Under the pieces are notes generated by a model that saw nothing but the letters and a program-made list of their open reading frames with translations, searched no databases and was not told the DNA's origin. DNA of 64,000 bases from Pelecanus crispus (Eukaryota > Chordata > Aves > Pelecaniformes > Pelecanidae): positions 18,621,862 through 18,685,861 of the forward strand of contig NC_134675.1 of NCBI RefSeq assembly GCF_030463565.1. Direction: 5' to 3'. Below are positions 21,346-33,159 of this stretch, in pieces; position 1 is the first letter of the stretch, and every line of letters starts with the position of its first letter. Both the position numbers and the translations under genes were made by a program.

Positions 21346-23043
21346 TGTTTTTAAATACAATATCAGTTCATTTTGCACAGCAGCAGGAGTAACGACATTG
21401 AGAAACTGACACTGTATGGAAAAGTCTATGCAGTGCAGTTAGATTAGATATTCTGTGCACAGAACTGGAGAAGTGCAGTCCATGCCCTCCTGAATAATGC
21501 ATGATGGACCAGCATGGATTTTTTGGCACATACACATCAGAGAGAATGGCATACAGGGATTCCCTTTAGAAAAGGCAATGGTTCTCCTAGGTATATACTC
21601 TCATCCCTCTGGAAGGGCAGGGCCCTGTATCTTCAAAGTAGTCTCCTAGGGAAGAATGATGGGCAAGAGCTATCTCCACCTGGAAATTGTATGTTGTGAA
21701 TGCTCTTAGCTGAGTATGGGAAGGAGGCATTTAAAGGTACAAATAGAAGATGTATGCAGTGCGGAGATCATAGGTCTTGAGATATACTACTGCAAAAAAT
21801 TGGTAAACAGCATCACTCTTCTAAAATGAGAAGATTTTAGTATTAGAAGACATTCTAACCAGCTGGGTTGAGCAGGATGGGTTTGATGCAACACAGTGCT
21901 ATTGCCTTTCCTATTATGAGTTTTGTTATTAAATCCCATTGTAAAGGGCAGTGAAGGACTCTCAGGTGAAGTGGATCACATTGTTAGACTGAAGCAATGC
22001 AATTAAGATGGAGAATTTTTGGATGTACTGGGCTAAAAGAGAAATATAGGTAGGTCTTCAAGGAGGAGAAAAAAAAGGTTGCAGGTGCTTATTATTATTA
22101 AGACTCCTGGAAAAAAGCACTTTACAAGTCAGTTTAGAATATAAATGATTTATCAAATTTTTCTTGCTATTGGTATAAAAGCTACTGCTGTAGTGTATGT
22201 TGTATATTGTACCTCTGTGCTTTCATTTTGCTGAGGCTGGGCTAAAAAGAAAAAACAGCGTGCATAACTGAATACTAAAGCTTCCTCTGAGGATTCACCT
22301 TGTGACATCTGCACTGCCACATCTCCTAAAGATCTGGTTTTGAAATACTTGCTGGGTCAAAGCTTTATACTCTTTTACATGCTGTATTTTTGTATCATAT
22401 TTTCACTAAAGTACTTACTACTCTTGACTTTGGATACCTAGCTATAGCTCTTTAATATTAGCAGCATTCCATAGGAGTCTCCTATTAGTATGATAGCATT
22501 TCTCATAGCAGCTTACCAAGGTATTTGCTGGTGGATCACATAGAGATAGAAAATTCATGATACTGGTTGCCTGCACTGATTGCTTTATTTTTCTAATATG
22601 ACTTTCCCAAGTATATGATGTCTGATGGAAGTTTTATAGTTAGAACAGAGAAGAACATTCTTTATGATAGTGAATGAGTGGGGGAAATAGTCTGAAAGAT
22701 GGTTTCTCCACTAAGATTTAGTTAAGGTTTTGGTAGCGGGGGGGCTGCAGGAGTGGTCTCTGTGGGAAGAGGTATGGGGCTGCCCTGTGCTGGACACAGC
22801 TGGTTCCAGCCCGCTTGTTGATGGACCCACAGCAGGCTGAAGCTGAGCCAGTCAGCGAAGTTGGTGGTGCCTCTGTGAAAGCATTTAAGAAGGGACAAAA
22901 ATGCCAGATGACGAGCAGAGGAGTGAGGGGGGGAAAAAGTGAGAAACAGTAGTATGAACACCAAGGTCAGAGAAGAAGGAGCAGGAGGAGGTTCTCCAGG
23001 CACCAGAGAAGATATTCCCCTGCAACCTGTGGAAGAGACCATG

Positions 23044-23137
23044 CCGGAGCAGATATCCACACTGGGGCCTGTGGAGGACCCCACGCCGGAGCAGATATCC
23101 ACACTGGGGCCTGTGGAGGACCCCACGCCGGAGCAGG
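23044..23137 (+). repeat. 42-bp tandem repeat in LTR, left arm
   Basis: Units start at 23044, 23086 and 23128 with CCGGAGCAG. Two full units and part of a third are present, nearly without change. As 42 is divisible by three, the repeat reads as a 14-residue unit (PEQISTLGPVEDPT), but no gene is implied. The mirror copy is 44615-44708. Confidence 0.88.
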
Positions 23138-23343
23138 TAGATATTTCCTGAAGGAACTGAAAACCAACGCTAGAGCAGATTTTTCCTGAAAGGAACTGCA
23201 GCTTGTGGAGACGACCTATGCTGGAGCAGGGGAAAAGTGTGAGGGAGGAAGGAGTGGTGGAGAGGAACTGTTATTGACTGACCTAAATCCCCCGTTTCCC
23301 ATCCCCCCTGTGTTGCTCGGGGTGTGGGAAATAGAGGAGTCAG

Positions 23344-23481
23344 GAATCATAGAATCATAGAATGCTTTGGGTTGGAAGGGACCTTGAGAGATCATCGAGC
23401 CCAACCCCCCTGCAGTAAGCAGGGATTGAACCTGTGAACTTGGCGTTATTAGCACCATGTTCTAACCAACTGAGCTAACCC
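23344..23481 (-). mobile_element. tRNA-Ile/CR1 composite SINE, left arm
   Basis: On the minus strand the head is a tRNA-Ile relic with A box TAGCTCAGTTGG, anticodon AAT and B box GGTTCAATCC. The tail is a CR1 3' end (CAAGGTCCCTTCCAACCC, then TTCTATGATTCTATGAT). This is the layout of a tRNA-headed SINE mobilised by CR1, known from songbirds (TguSINE1-like). It lies inside an ERV LTR. The acceptor stem is incomplete, so it is not a working tRNA gene. Confidence 0.85.
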
Positions 23482-24038
23482 TGAAGGAGTGAAGTTGAGC
23501 TTGGGAAAAAGGGGTGGGGAGAAAGTGTTGTTTTAACTTGTCTGTTTCTCACTATCCAAATCTATTTTGATTGGCAAAAATTAAAGGAATTTTCCTCAAG
23601 TCAAGTCTGTTTTGCCCGTGACAGTAATTGGTAAGTGATCTTCCTGTCTTTATCTCGACCCATGAGCTTTTCCATCTTATTTTCTCCCCCTGTTCTGTTG
23701 AGGAGGGGGAGTGAGAGAGCAGCTGGGTGGGTGTGTGGCAGCTGGCTGAGGTCAACCCACCACAGTTGTCGACCACTGAGGGCAGCTATTAATTTTTCAA
23801 CGTGCTTAATTTAATAGATTATTGACAAAGAAAAAAGTTTTCTGTGACGATTTAGCTGTTTAGATAAGTCCCAATAGACTGTGTGTGATCGTTGCAATGG
23901 AAAGGAAGGGCTATAACACTTCAGAGAGTGTTTGTCATGTTTTGGTGTTTTCCTCATTTCTTATTCCCACTGCCAAACCAGAGATATTTCTACATCAGTC
24001 ACTCAAATTATGTAATTTTATTTTCTTACCATGTCTAG

Positions 24039-24137
24039 TCTCTGTCTCCTGATTCCTCTTCACCCTGGAGTGCTGAGCCAAGTAGGCAACATCATCAGGA
24101 TGTCTGCAGTACAGCAGAGACCTCCACTAATAAAGAG
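24039..24137 (+). CDS. APBA1: APBA1 coding exon 2 (99 nt), left copy
   Basis: The exon encodes 33 residues (418 minus 385 in the exon-joined numbering), from SLSPDSSSPW to ETSTNKE. It is flanked by an AG acceptor (24037-24038) and a GTAGTG donor. Both junctions are phase 0 and join correctly to the neighbouring exons. The ends match mammalian APBA1 (SPSP... and STNKE), while the middle is divergent. It is a Ser-rich linker between the CASK-binding segment and the PTB domain. It is identical in the right arm as far as I checked. Confidence 0.88.
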
Positions 24138-26189
24138 GTAGTGCAATCTTTTTAAAAGCCACCATCTCGTCTGTATTGCTTATGCCATTCTGCTTTCTTT
24201 ACCTCTTTGTACATGTGTAATCTCCTCTCTTGTACCAAAACAGCAACAAAAAGAAAAAACTGATTTGATGTTTTTCCTTTGTGCTTGCCTCCCTGTCTGA
24301 CTGAATGCGTAACATACTATATCTAAGACCATTTGCAATGGCATTCCTTACTCTGTGTTTGGCCGCAACAACACTTGTTTAACAGGCTAGAGGGTATTGA
24401 TTTACTGAGGAACAGCTGCCAACGTCACCTCTGTATTCAGGGCAAGAGGAGCTAGCCCTCTTCCTTATCTCTGCAGAATATCTTGCCATAAAGAAAATAA
24501 CATTTCTCAACCAGGTGAATAGGCCTTTCCAATGTAGCAATTTAATCTTATTGATGGGCAAACTGACCCATAGGAACAAGTAAGTGATTTCTCAATAGCC
24601 TGCCAATGATTCACAGGCAGAACTGGAACTAGAATCTAGGAGTCCTGACTCTGGGCTCCTTGAAAGCAAGCTACACACTTCACTTTTTTTGTCAAGGCCT
24701 GTACCTGGCAGGTTTCCACACTGCAGTAGTTCCACTGAGATGAGATGAGAAATACTTCTTATCTCACTGATATGAGATGAGAATTTTTTTTTTTCAGACT
24801 TCAATGTTAGATTTGTTAACAGACATCTGTAAGCAAGTAGACACAGTTGCTGATAGATAACTTGTGCTTAGCTATCAGCTAACAGCATGGTATCTTCTAC
24901 AAATGAATAAACCAATCTACTGTAACCAGAAATATTGGTTGAAATTTAAACAAGACTTAGTCCATTCTTTTTTTTTTTTTTTCTTCTTTATCATCTAGGG
25001 GGAAAAAAGCTTGTAGCCTGTGTGTATATATATTAATTTAAATCTATGCTTGCATTTAGAAGGGGATGGAAGCTTTCAGAAGACTTAAGAATTTTGTCCT
25101 TAATTTATCCTGCACCAAAGCCTTCAACAGTATTGGATTGTGTCATTATGATTTCATCTACAATATTCTTTAGCTTGCCAAAGCCTCTGGCTTTATTCAC
25201 TTTACAGATGTAGTTGCTTTGTGACAACTCTAAAGGCTTACAGCTGTTAGATATCGTTAATCTTACTCAAAGGAAAAAACAAACAAGATGCTACCCATTT
25301 TAGTTTTCAATACGTGATCACATACAGTGTTAAAAGTAATAAACTTTTGGAGTAATTTCAGTCAGATGTGTTGAGGGGTGCTGGGGTTTTTTCCACGCAA
25401 ATAAGCAACACTGCATGGTTTAGTACCTCCCTTACAAAAATAATAATGACAAAGCCTCATCATTTTTGGGAAACACTTTTAGGTCTTAACAAACCCTTTT
25501 TTTAAAATGTAAATTTTACAGTGTTCAGTTGATGGACAAAAGCAGTAATTCAACATTAATGACCTATTTTTTTATTACTCATGGATATATAATTAAAAAT
25601 TGATTCCACTTTTCAGTAACGTTATCTGATACCTTGTTATTACTTTAGTTTTATCAGTGTTTCTTGACGTGGATAATGAATGAAAAAAATTGTCTGTGTA
25701 GAGCCTTTGTAATAAAAACATTAATTTGATGTTAGTTTACACAGCTTTATCCTGAAATGAAGTTTTATTGGCTGGTCAGGTTACTGAATATCTGTCAAAC
25801 CTGTAATTATATACATAAAATTTGGTTAGGCCTTGAGTCTTTTAAAAAAAATTATATGTATGCTTTGAAAAGGATACTTATGTGGATAAGCTGCCTCTGA
25901 TTTTTTGGAAGTGTACAGTTGCTTTGTTCTCTAGGCCTGTCAGAATCCAGCTAATTGAATCTCTGCTAGCATCACAGTAGCAGCAATTGCGTGCAATTAT
26001 TGAAGTGGGTATAGGTGGCACAGTAAAAATGAAGTCATCACAACAAATTGAATAGCCAAAGAACAGCCACTCTTGATTTGAAAATAAATGCTTGTGTCCT
26101 CTCAGCACTTGATTTCCCTTAAACATTTTGACAACAGGCAATCATTACTTAGTCACAAATTTCTCTCTGCTGATATTGTCTCTGAGAAC

Positions 26190-26266
26190 AGAATAGAATC
26201 ATTTAGGTTGGAAAAGACCTTTAAGATCATCGAGTCCAGCCATAAACCTGACACTGCCAAATCCAC
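26190..26266 (-). mobile_element. CR1 3'-end scrap, left arm
   Basis: About 75 bases have the CR1 3' end pattern (ATCATTTAGGTTGGAAAAGA and the GAGTCCAGCC block). The mirror copy is 41486-41562. Confidence 0.8.
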
Positions 26267-26660
26267 CACAAGAGCTTTCATGGTTTTGCTGGACAACTCA
26301 GCAACTCTCTTTCATGAGGAAAGGCCAAGTATTTTAAGGTTCTCTAGGCTCTGTTTTCTGTTTCATGTGCCTTTTGTTTTCCTGCCACCAATTATTTTAC
26401 AGTGAGGACAGTGTAGTAGGATGAAAAATATTACTTATTCCTCACGTCCTTGTAACAATAAATGGAAAAGACTCACTGGATTAGTCATTTACCTGTCACA
26501 TAAGTGTGCACTTCCCAAGTGATTGATTTGTCACAAGCGTACAGAACCTGTTAAACTGCCTATCACAAAGGAAAACAACTTGGTATATACGTGAATATGT
26601 AAATGCAACTGAACCTCTTCAGAGACACTGGACTTTATCTTGATCGTACATGGATCTTGT

Positions 26661-26663
<3 letters not shown>

Positions 26664-26697
<34 letters not shown>
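26664..26697. repeat. (GA)17 microsatellite, left arm
   Basis: This is an uninterrupted GA run. It is mirrored at 41055-41088 with the same length. Confidence 0.95.
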
Positions 26698-26700
<3 letters not shown>

Positions 26701-27721
26701 TGCTCAAAATTTAATGCATTGTGGAATGAGGTTCAGGTTTGTCAACACCTTGTAATGCTTGGCTTATCCAAAACTTTTATTTCAAAAAGGTTTAATAGCA
26801 GCATATGCTTTAGTGTACCTATTACCATGGTTTTTTTATACAAAGTTGTCTTTAGTAAATTCTCCCATATCTATATATTGTTGAATATAACAAAATGGTG
26901 AGTCTCCCTGAAGTTATCATTTCTAGATGTTTATATTGTTACCACAGAGTCTTTCATAGAAAATTACAATTGGAAATGAGGCATTATTTTAGTCTGTGTG
27001 TCTACAAATGTAGGACGGACGTTCTGGTTTTTTTTTTTTTTTTTATATTAGTCCACCTTTCATGAAAGTGAGACTTTACTTGATTCTTTACTTGATTAAA
27101 CAAACAAGGAATAAATACCTTGCTTGCAGTTTTCATTGTCTAAATCGTGCATGTTTATATGTACTTTTGTGCTTATTACAGAATAAACATAATCAGTGTA
27201 GGACTGTTATTAAATGCATTTACTCCAGCGGATATAGGTGGCTGCATAGCCTGTCAAAAACAATCCTAATAAGTAATTAAATTTGGTTCATAATTAACAG
27301 AGCAGGTCAATGCTTTTTGACATGAATAATAATAGTATTGGTCCATTTTAAATATCTCCATACGGATTTATTTGGAAAATGTCTTTGAGAGATTATGTAT
27401 TTTCCTGTATTTCTGTTTGTTAAAGAGAGCACAGCACTAATTAGTAGTCAGGAAGCATGTTGCCAAACACCAAGAGCCAATTCAAAATAATGTAGTGTGT
27501 TACCTGCTTGATGAACATGTTAATAGAATATACCATATTTAGGGATAATAACCCTCTAATAATTGGTCAGACTTTTAATTTAAAAATAAATAATTTCCTA
27601 ATAAACTCTCACCATCTTTTGCTAATAACTATTACTGTGATTTCATTTTTATGGAGGAATTTTTAATGTGTATTTAAGCATAATTTGTTTCTGTTTGAAA
27701 TCCTATTTGTCTTGATTACAG

Positions 27722-27761
27722 TCCAGAAAAAGCTTGGCTTCATTCCCAACATATGTTGAAG
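27722..27761 (+). CDS. APBA1: APBA1 coding exon 3 (40 nt), left copy
   Basis: This small exon encodes SRKSLASFPTYVE plus one base, and matches the mammalian APBA1 sequence leading into the PTB domain. It lies between a TTACAG acceptor and a GTAAGA donor. The single extra G pairs with TT at the start of the next exon to give Val. It is easily missed because of its size. The right-arm copy is identical. Confidence 0.93.
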
Positions 27762-30700
27762 GTAAGATATATTTCATAACTTAAATTTCTTTTCATTATA
27801 TGAAGAACTCCAATGTTTTTAATATATAGAACTTTATTTTTATGTGCGGAACATAAAACTTGCTAAGGTTGGATGAATTGATTTAGATTAAACTGTGTCC
27901 AACTTGGAACTTGAATTAAACCCTAGTAGGCTTTTTTGGAAGTTGAGTAAAATCTCTCTCTCTTATTTTGTAACATTTTATTGATGGCTCCTGCCACCTT
28001 TCTACTGGGTTATTGTTATAATTTAAATCACTGATTTTAAAAAACCCGCCATGGAATTCATAATGTATGTGAATGTGTGTGTAGAGAGTAATTTGTTGTC
28101 TGATAAGGAATAGAGGTTAGACAAAACAGTCAAAATCTCCACAAAACTGAGATTTAATTGGCAGGCAAATAGGAGAAAACTTGCACTGATTTTCAGGTAC
28201 TTACTTATCCTCTGATTAAATAACCCTTATGCTTTATAGAATGGCAAAAAAAAAAAAAAAAAGCTGATGTCATATTTAGTTTGGAATGTCTTCGAATTCC
28301 TTGATTGCTTTACAGTGTACTGTCTTTAGACTGTAAATTTTGGCATTGGTTTAGTCCTTAAAAGTATAGGTTGCATATTTTAGAACCTGTGACCAGATGA
28401 ACTGGTCTAAATAACATAGATTGCTTTGAAACTAGCTGAGGTTTGGAAATTCAAACCAATGAAGGATCTGTCGCTGGTAAACAGCCCTGTCTCTGTCATG
28501 GACCATCTTAAAAGTGTGTCCCTGCCCCCCAACAAATAAAAAAATCTCTTAGCATTCTTTGAGATATTGGTCCAGTGGGCAGTTGCTTAAAACATTGAAC
28601 ACACTGTTTTTATGCAGGTAATTGACAGTCTGAAAAAACTTTCACCTGCACTACACTTTTATTCAACAGATAATTTCATACTCTCACATAATGTACGGAG
28701 GGGGGCTTGTGGAGAACAATACTGTTGTTCTGCAAGTGTGTTCACATCTCAGAAAAATAAACCGTGTTCCTCTTTCCTCTTGAATATGCTTCCTGTCTTA
28801 TCTGTACCTCTTTCACCCTATGTTTAAGATTTTGAGTTTTGATCAAGAACTATGCTGTAAAGGGTTTGGTAATGGAAGTGGTGATAAGGCCTTTATGCAT
28901 AGAGTAACAAATATCAGCAATTAAAATGCTGTATAGTTTCAGGGCTTGAACAATAATATGCCAATATGTACCCCTCCTAGATGGTATGTGGTTGGTTGGA
29001 AGTGGTTGGTAAGATGCTGATGCTGTCAGGCCTGGAACGGGCACCAACATAGTGATATCAGGATGCTTGCTCTATCCCATCTGGGTGTTCCCCTGATAGC
29101 CAGGGAAAGCACCCCAACCCCCCCCCCCAGTCGTCCTGATCATGGAAGCAGGTTTGACATGTGTCATATGGTCAGAACAACAGGTTTTGTTCATTGTCCT
29201 GATTTAGACTGCAGTGACTGATCAAGAACAGGGTTGCCCAATGGGGCACCACAAACACCACAGATCACATGATTTACATACTTTATTACCCTTTTTCCCA
29301 TTGCATGGTCCTCCTTTTTGTCACCCTTGTATCTCCCTTTCTAATATCCATGTCTGGACTTGGGGCCCCTCACCCACACCTTGAGTCTTTCCAGATGCAG
29401 GTCTCCTACTTGACAGCTAGTCCAGGTTGATGTTTGCTAGCAAATTACACACATACACACAGAGTATTAAAATTCATTAGGGAAATATAAACACACCCTG
29501 ATTCCTCCGGTTGTTGGCACCTAGACCTATGGGCCCTGTGACTTGTGGCCCCTTCTCCAGTTGCTGGCACTTAGACCTTGCAGTGCTCACATAGGATAGA
29601 GGGTGAGAGCACACAGAAAAATGAATTAAGAAAAAGGATTTAATAAGAAGACAGGACAGACTGCAGTGATCAGGCACAAGGCTCAGTCAAACAAGTGTAC
29701 TGACTGGCAGCCTGCTTACATGCGACTGGCCTCTTCTATCCCCCCCTTTTCTCCATTTTCCCATGCTTGTACTTCCCCCCTCATCTACCTTGATCCCTCC
29801 CATTCTCCACCCTGGTCCCCTCCCAAATAAACAACCCACCTCTAATTACGTTTTCCCCACTGGTCCGTTTTGCTACATCCATACCCAAATTTGGTATTTC
29901 TGATACTAGCCCCTAGACACTCCCAGCTTTATATGCTACAGTTACCCAGGCACTGCTGGCCTTGCAAGGTTCCACGCTCCCAAAGGCCCCCCAGTGCTCC
30001 CTGTCAGGTGTCTGTGAAGTCTCACGTAGCTCACCCTTAACCACCAGTGCAATCCAGCCATCCCTCATGGTGCTGCCTGTAACTTTTGGCAGCTTCTCAC
30101 TCTGTTACCTGTCACGTCTGGCAACTTCTCATGTCAGGGCCAGTAGCTTTCCACATCCTGTTCAATTAGCTGAATCTTGGGCCACAGCCTAATCAGTGGC
30201 CCAATCATTTGCCTGCAGCCCTAACAATATAAATTCCATTCCTTTGGGTTTCATTCTTGAAAGTGACTAGTGACCATAATTACTTTCTTTTTTTTTTTGT
30301 CCATTTATGTAGTATCTGAACAGATTTAGGACACTCAAGGTACCTCAAAATCAGTAGTCATAAACCTTCATCTATAAAGAAGCCATAAATTGGGAAAGCT
30401 TCATGATAAAGTTTGCGTATGTACTCATATCTGTGTGTATATTATGAGTGTGATTAAGATTTAGCTCTAGCTACTAATTTTTTTATTAACTTAATAATGA
30501 CATATTCTTTTGGGGGTAAAGTTCTAAGTCCTTGTTAATGTCATCTTTAGTGAATTAGAAGAAAATTGGCATTTTTGTATTATGTTCAACTTCAAGCTTT
30601 AGCACCTTTTAAATCTCAGGCTAACTCTTGAGTTGACTCTGTTCTGAAAGGATCAGGTTTTGTTCCTAGCAAAACAGAGAGCAAAACCAGTTTATACTTC

Positions 30701-31580
30701 TTGATAAAATATAGACAATTTTACCAGTTGTCTCAAATTCTCTCAAATGATGATTATCTGTACATTTTCACTGGCCTTGAACATAGATTTTTTTTTTTCT
30801 TACTTGTAGCAAAACAAGAAGCTTCTTGCATAAACCTTCCTTTTTCTCAGATCATGAGAATTTTAACATATATAGAGAAAAGCCCTGTCTTCTGCAGATA
30901 TAATCCCCAAACACCTGAAAACCTGTATATTATACATGTTTCTCTGTACTGACTTGTGAGGTGATAAATACCTCATTGACTTTTGACTTTACACAGAAGC
31001 TGATGAGAGCTGAAGTCATTAAGTATCTTGCAGGACTAAGACAGTAGCTTTTTCCAAACGCAAGAGCCCTTGCTCTGTATATTTACCATCAACATATTTT
31101 TGTTTAACACCTCCCCCCGTCCCCGCCCCAACACAATACCCTTGTTGGGAACGAGTGTGATTTTGATAATATTGATCTCCTCTATTGGGGGGGGTGTGGG
31201 GGGGTGGTGTATCATAATTGTAAAGCACTCTTGAGGAGATTCCACTACCTGTTCAAAGTGCTGAGAGAACAATGTAAGTATTCTTGTTTCTATGTAAGAA
31301 CAAAACTAAAGAGGTTATTTTGCTCTAGAGTGAACCCTGCCTTATAGGAGAATGATCTATTGTGAGAAATTGAATTAGCAATTAGTTTCTGCTGGAGAGA
31401 TGTTGAGAAGACATGCTCGGTGTTTTGTATGCCTTGATTAAAAGTATTGGTTGTCATGCCATCATGCTAAAGTGAAGTAGTTCAGAGGAGCATTTACAGC
31501 TCTTAGGTACAGGCTCAAGTAGTCAGAATATTATTTTTTTAACCATGGTTTAATGCGATTTTTCCCCCCTGTATTTGTAG
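27762..31580 (+). other. APBA1 intron 3-4, left copy
   Basis: The intron has AT-rich sequence with an A run at 28246-28262, the 0.84-kb repeat (29357-30200) and a G-rich run at about 31187-31207. A C run lies at about 29118-29128. Nothing else was recognised. The acceptor is TATTTGTAG. The right-arm equivalent is 36171-39990. Confidence 0.7.
29357..30200 (-). repeat. 0.84-kb interspersed repeat, left arm copy
   Basis: This is the reverse complement of 2646-3486 and the mirror of 37551-38394. The two arm copies share differences from the flank copy (for example GAAGTTGCCAGACGTGAC against GAAATTGCCAGACATGAC). They therefore descend from one arm copy, not from separate insertions. Confidence 0.8.
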
Positions 31581-31726
31581 TTCCCGGACCTTGTGATCCT
31601 GAAGACTTGATTGATGGAATAATTTTTGCTGCCAATTACCTCGGCTCCACTCAACTCCTTTCTGACAAAACTCCCTCCAAGAATGTGAGAATGATGCAGG
31701 CGCAAGAGGCTGTCAGCAGAATCAAG
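31581..31726 (+). CDS. APBA1: APBA1 coding exon 4, start of PTB domain, left copy
   Basis: The exon encodes [13 protein letters not shown] through QEAVSRIK, the first third of the phosphotyrosine-binding (PTB) domain that binds the YENPTY motif of APP. It includes the first PTB strand [12 protein letters not shown]. The acceptor is TTTGTAG and the donor GTGAGG (31727). No later PTB or PDZ exon follows before the palindrome centre, so the gene is cut here. Joined to the earlier exons it would give about 479 residues, against about 840 for a complete APBA1. Confidence 0.95.
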
Positions 31727-31979
31727 GTGAGGGATGACTCTTGCTGTTTCCCAAGTTGGTGTTTTAAAGCTGCAGCTGTGAACTTCTTGTACGCTTAAGT
31801 CTTCTCATGTTGGGTTATCTGTGGGTTCAGAAACATTAAGTGACTAATCTTTCTTTTTGCAAGATAAACCACTTATTTAATGCTGCTTTTGGAACAAGAG
31901 TGAAAGGAAAAAAGTTCCAGATAATTCTAATTTGTACAGTACAACTTCTTCTCTATTCTGTTAGCCAAAAATTTATAAT

Positions 31980-32898
31980 TGTCAGGGCAGGCCCAAAATG
32001 AGAGACAAAGACATACCATTCAAAGGCTCTAGGCAAGTAATAGCTCAAAGAGGCTGAGCTCTGCCTGCTAGCCAGTTTTATTAGCTCTCCTGATAACAAA
32101 CCAAGGGCAGATGTAGACATACTATTTACAAAACATTATTATCTCCTTTGAACAGATACAAGCATAAACCTGACACCCCACCACCACCACCAAGGGTGTG
32201 CCCCCACACCCTCCAGCGGACCTGGCTTAGCAGGATAATGGACACGAAAAGCCTGAACCTTAGCTGGGGTATGCACTTCTGACGCAGGCTCCCAGGAATG
32301 GTCCTCCGGGCCATACCCTGCCCAATCAATCAAATACTGCAGGGTACCCCAGGATATCCTGGAATCCAAAATAGCCCAGATGTGATGTTCTCTCTGGCCC
32401 TGGACCGTAATTGGAGGCAGAGGTCAAGGTTGCCGCTAGAAGGGATCTGGGTGAATGGGTTTTAACGGGGAGATGTGAACAACAGGGTGAATCTTGAGAG
32501 CACGTGGAAGCTGCGGACAAAATGCGACTGGACTAACCTGGGCCACGATTTTATATAGGCCAAGATAATGGTAGTCTAAATTAGAAAAAACGCGCACCCA
32601 ATGAACATGTTCACCAGACAACCGAACATAGTCCCCAACCACAAAGTCTGGTGCTGGTCACCAACGTCTATCTGCATAGTCTTTGTAAGCAGCCTTTGCT
32701 TTTTCCAGCTGCTCTTGAAGAAGCAAATGTATATGCCACAACTGCTCAAGGGAGACCGCTCAAGGGAGTCCTCAGGGGTGTAAAAGTCAGTTCTTCACCA
32801 GCCGAGGAGGGAGACAAGGATGCTTAGCATAGAATTACCAAGGGAATTTATTCTCTTATTTTAGCTATGCGCAGAGGGGTGCCCCAGCCTAATGCATG
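31980..32898 (-). mobile_element. 3' part of a Ty3/gypsy chromovirus, left arm
   Basis: On the minus strand this holds the integrase C-terminus, the chromodomain (32145-32360) and the 3' LTR (31980-32175, TGTCAGG...CCCTGACA). Its outer piece (about 32782-32898) belongs to the nested LTR-like segment. The left copy runs into the N gap; the corresponding region at 34853-35771 continues into the pol region. Confidence 0.85.
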
Positions 32899-33098
32899 NN
32901 NNNNNNNNNNNNNNNNNNNNNNNNNNNNNNNNNNNNNNNNNNNNNNNNNNNNNNNNNNNNNNNNNNNNNNNNNNNNNNNNNNNNNNNNNNNNNNNNNNNN
33001 NNNNNNNNNNNNNNNNNNNNNNNNNNNNNNNNNNNNNNNNNNNNNNNNNNNNNNNNNNNNNNNNNNNNNNNNNNNNNNNNNNNNNNNNNNNNNNNNNN
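32899..33098. other. assembly gap of 200 N
   Basis: A run of exactly 200 N sits at the inner end of the left arm. The round number suggests a placeholder rather than a measured size. The real distance between the arms is therefore unknown. Confidence 0.99.
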
Positions 33099-33159
33099 AG
33101 ATTTAACCTTGGGGGAAAATAACCCATGATTTGAACTGTATGATTCCATAGCTGTATGG

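Larger units (their letters stand above)
22731..23764 (+). mobile_element. ERV LTR with inserted SINE, left arm
   Basis: The 3' end (…GTCAACCCACCACA, 23764) and the GTTTTGCCCGTGACAGTAAT block match an avian ERV LTR family that I recognise by its CCGGAGCAG and TTGATTGGCAA motifs. The LTR reads on the plus strand. It contains 2.3 copies of a 42-bp unit (23044-23137), and a SINE sits inside at 23344-23481. The 5' end at about 22731 is approximate, and I found no target duplication. The mirror copy is 43988-45021. Confidence 0.7.
11353..24038 (+). other. APBA1 intron between coding exons 1 and 2, left copy
   Basis: This 12.7-kb intron is loaded with repeats: four large CR1s, a TGTCAGGG-ended solo LTR, a microsatellite, and an LTR carrying a SINE. 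I see nothing beyond AT-rich intron sequence in the remaining stretches, namely 11353-11919, 14138-14594, 15074-15394, 18708-19179 and 21346-22730. The right-arm equivalent is 43714-56427. Confidence 0.7.
24138..27721 (+). other. APBA1 intron 2-3, left copy
   Basis: This intron is AT-rich and mostly repeat-free. I see only a CR1 3' scrap (26190-26266), a (GA)n run (26664-26697) and short homopolymers. It ends in a TTGATTACAG acceptor. The right-arm equivalent is 40031-43614. Confidence 0.75.
9288..32898 (+). repeat. left arm of a 23.6-kb palindrome
   Basis: Every landmark in this arm recurs in reverse complement in 34853-58492. Examples are the APBA1 exons, four large CR1s, the SINE, both LTRs and the 0.84-kb repeat. 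Paired positions sum to 67,780 at the outer end and 67,751 at the inner end. The offset change comes mainly from the pentanucleotide array (about 30 bp longer on the right), plus single-base changes in homopolymers. Identity is clearly above 99%; only a handful of substitutions were spotted. The arm's inner end coincides with the N gap, so its true end is unknown. Confidence 0.95.

Noticed and set aside
22722-23126. 134-codon Pro/Ser-rich open frame in the LTR
   Set aside because: It is the shadow of the 42-bp tandem and C-rich LTR sequence, with no conserved domain.
26650-26901. Open frame starting with an Arg-Glu repeat
   Set aside because: It is the translation of a GA microsatellite in an intron.
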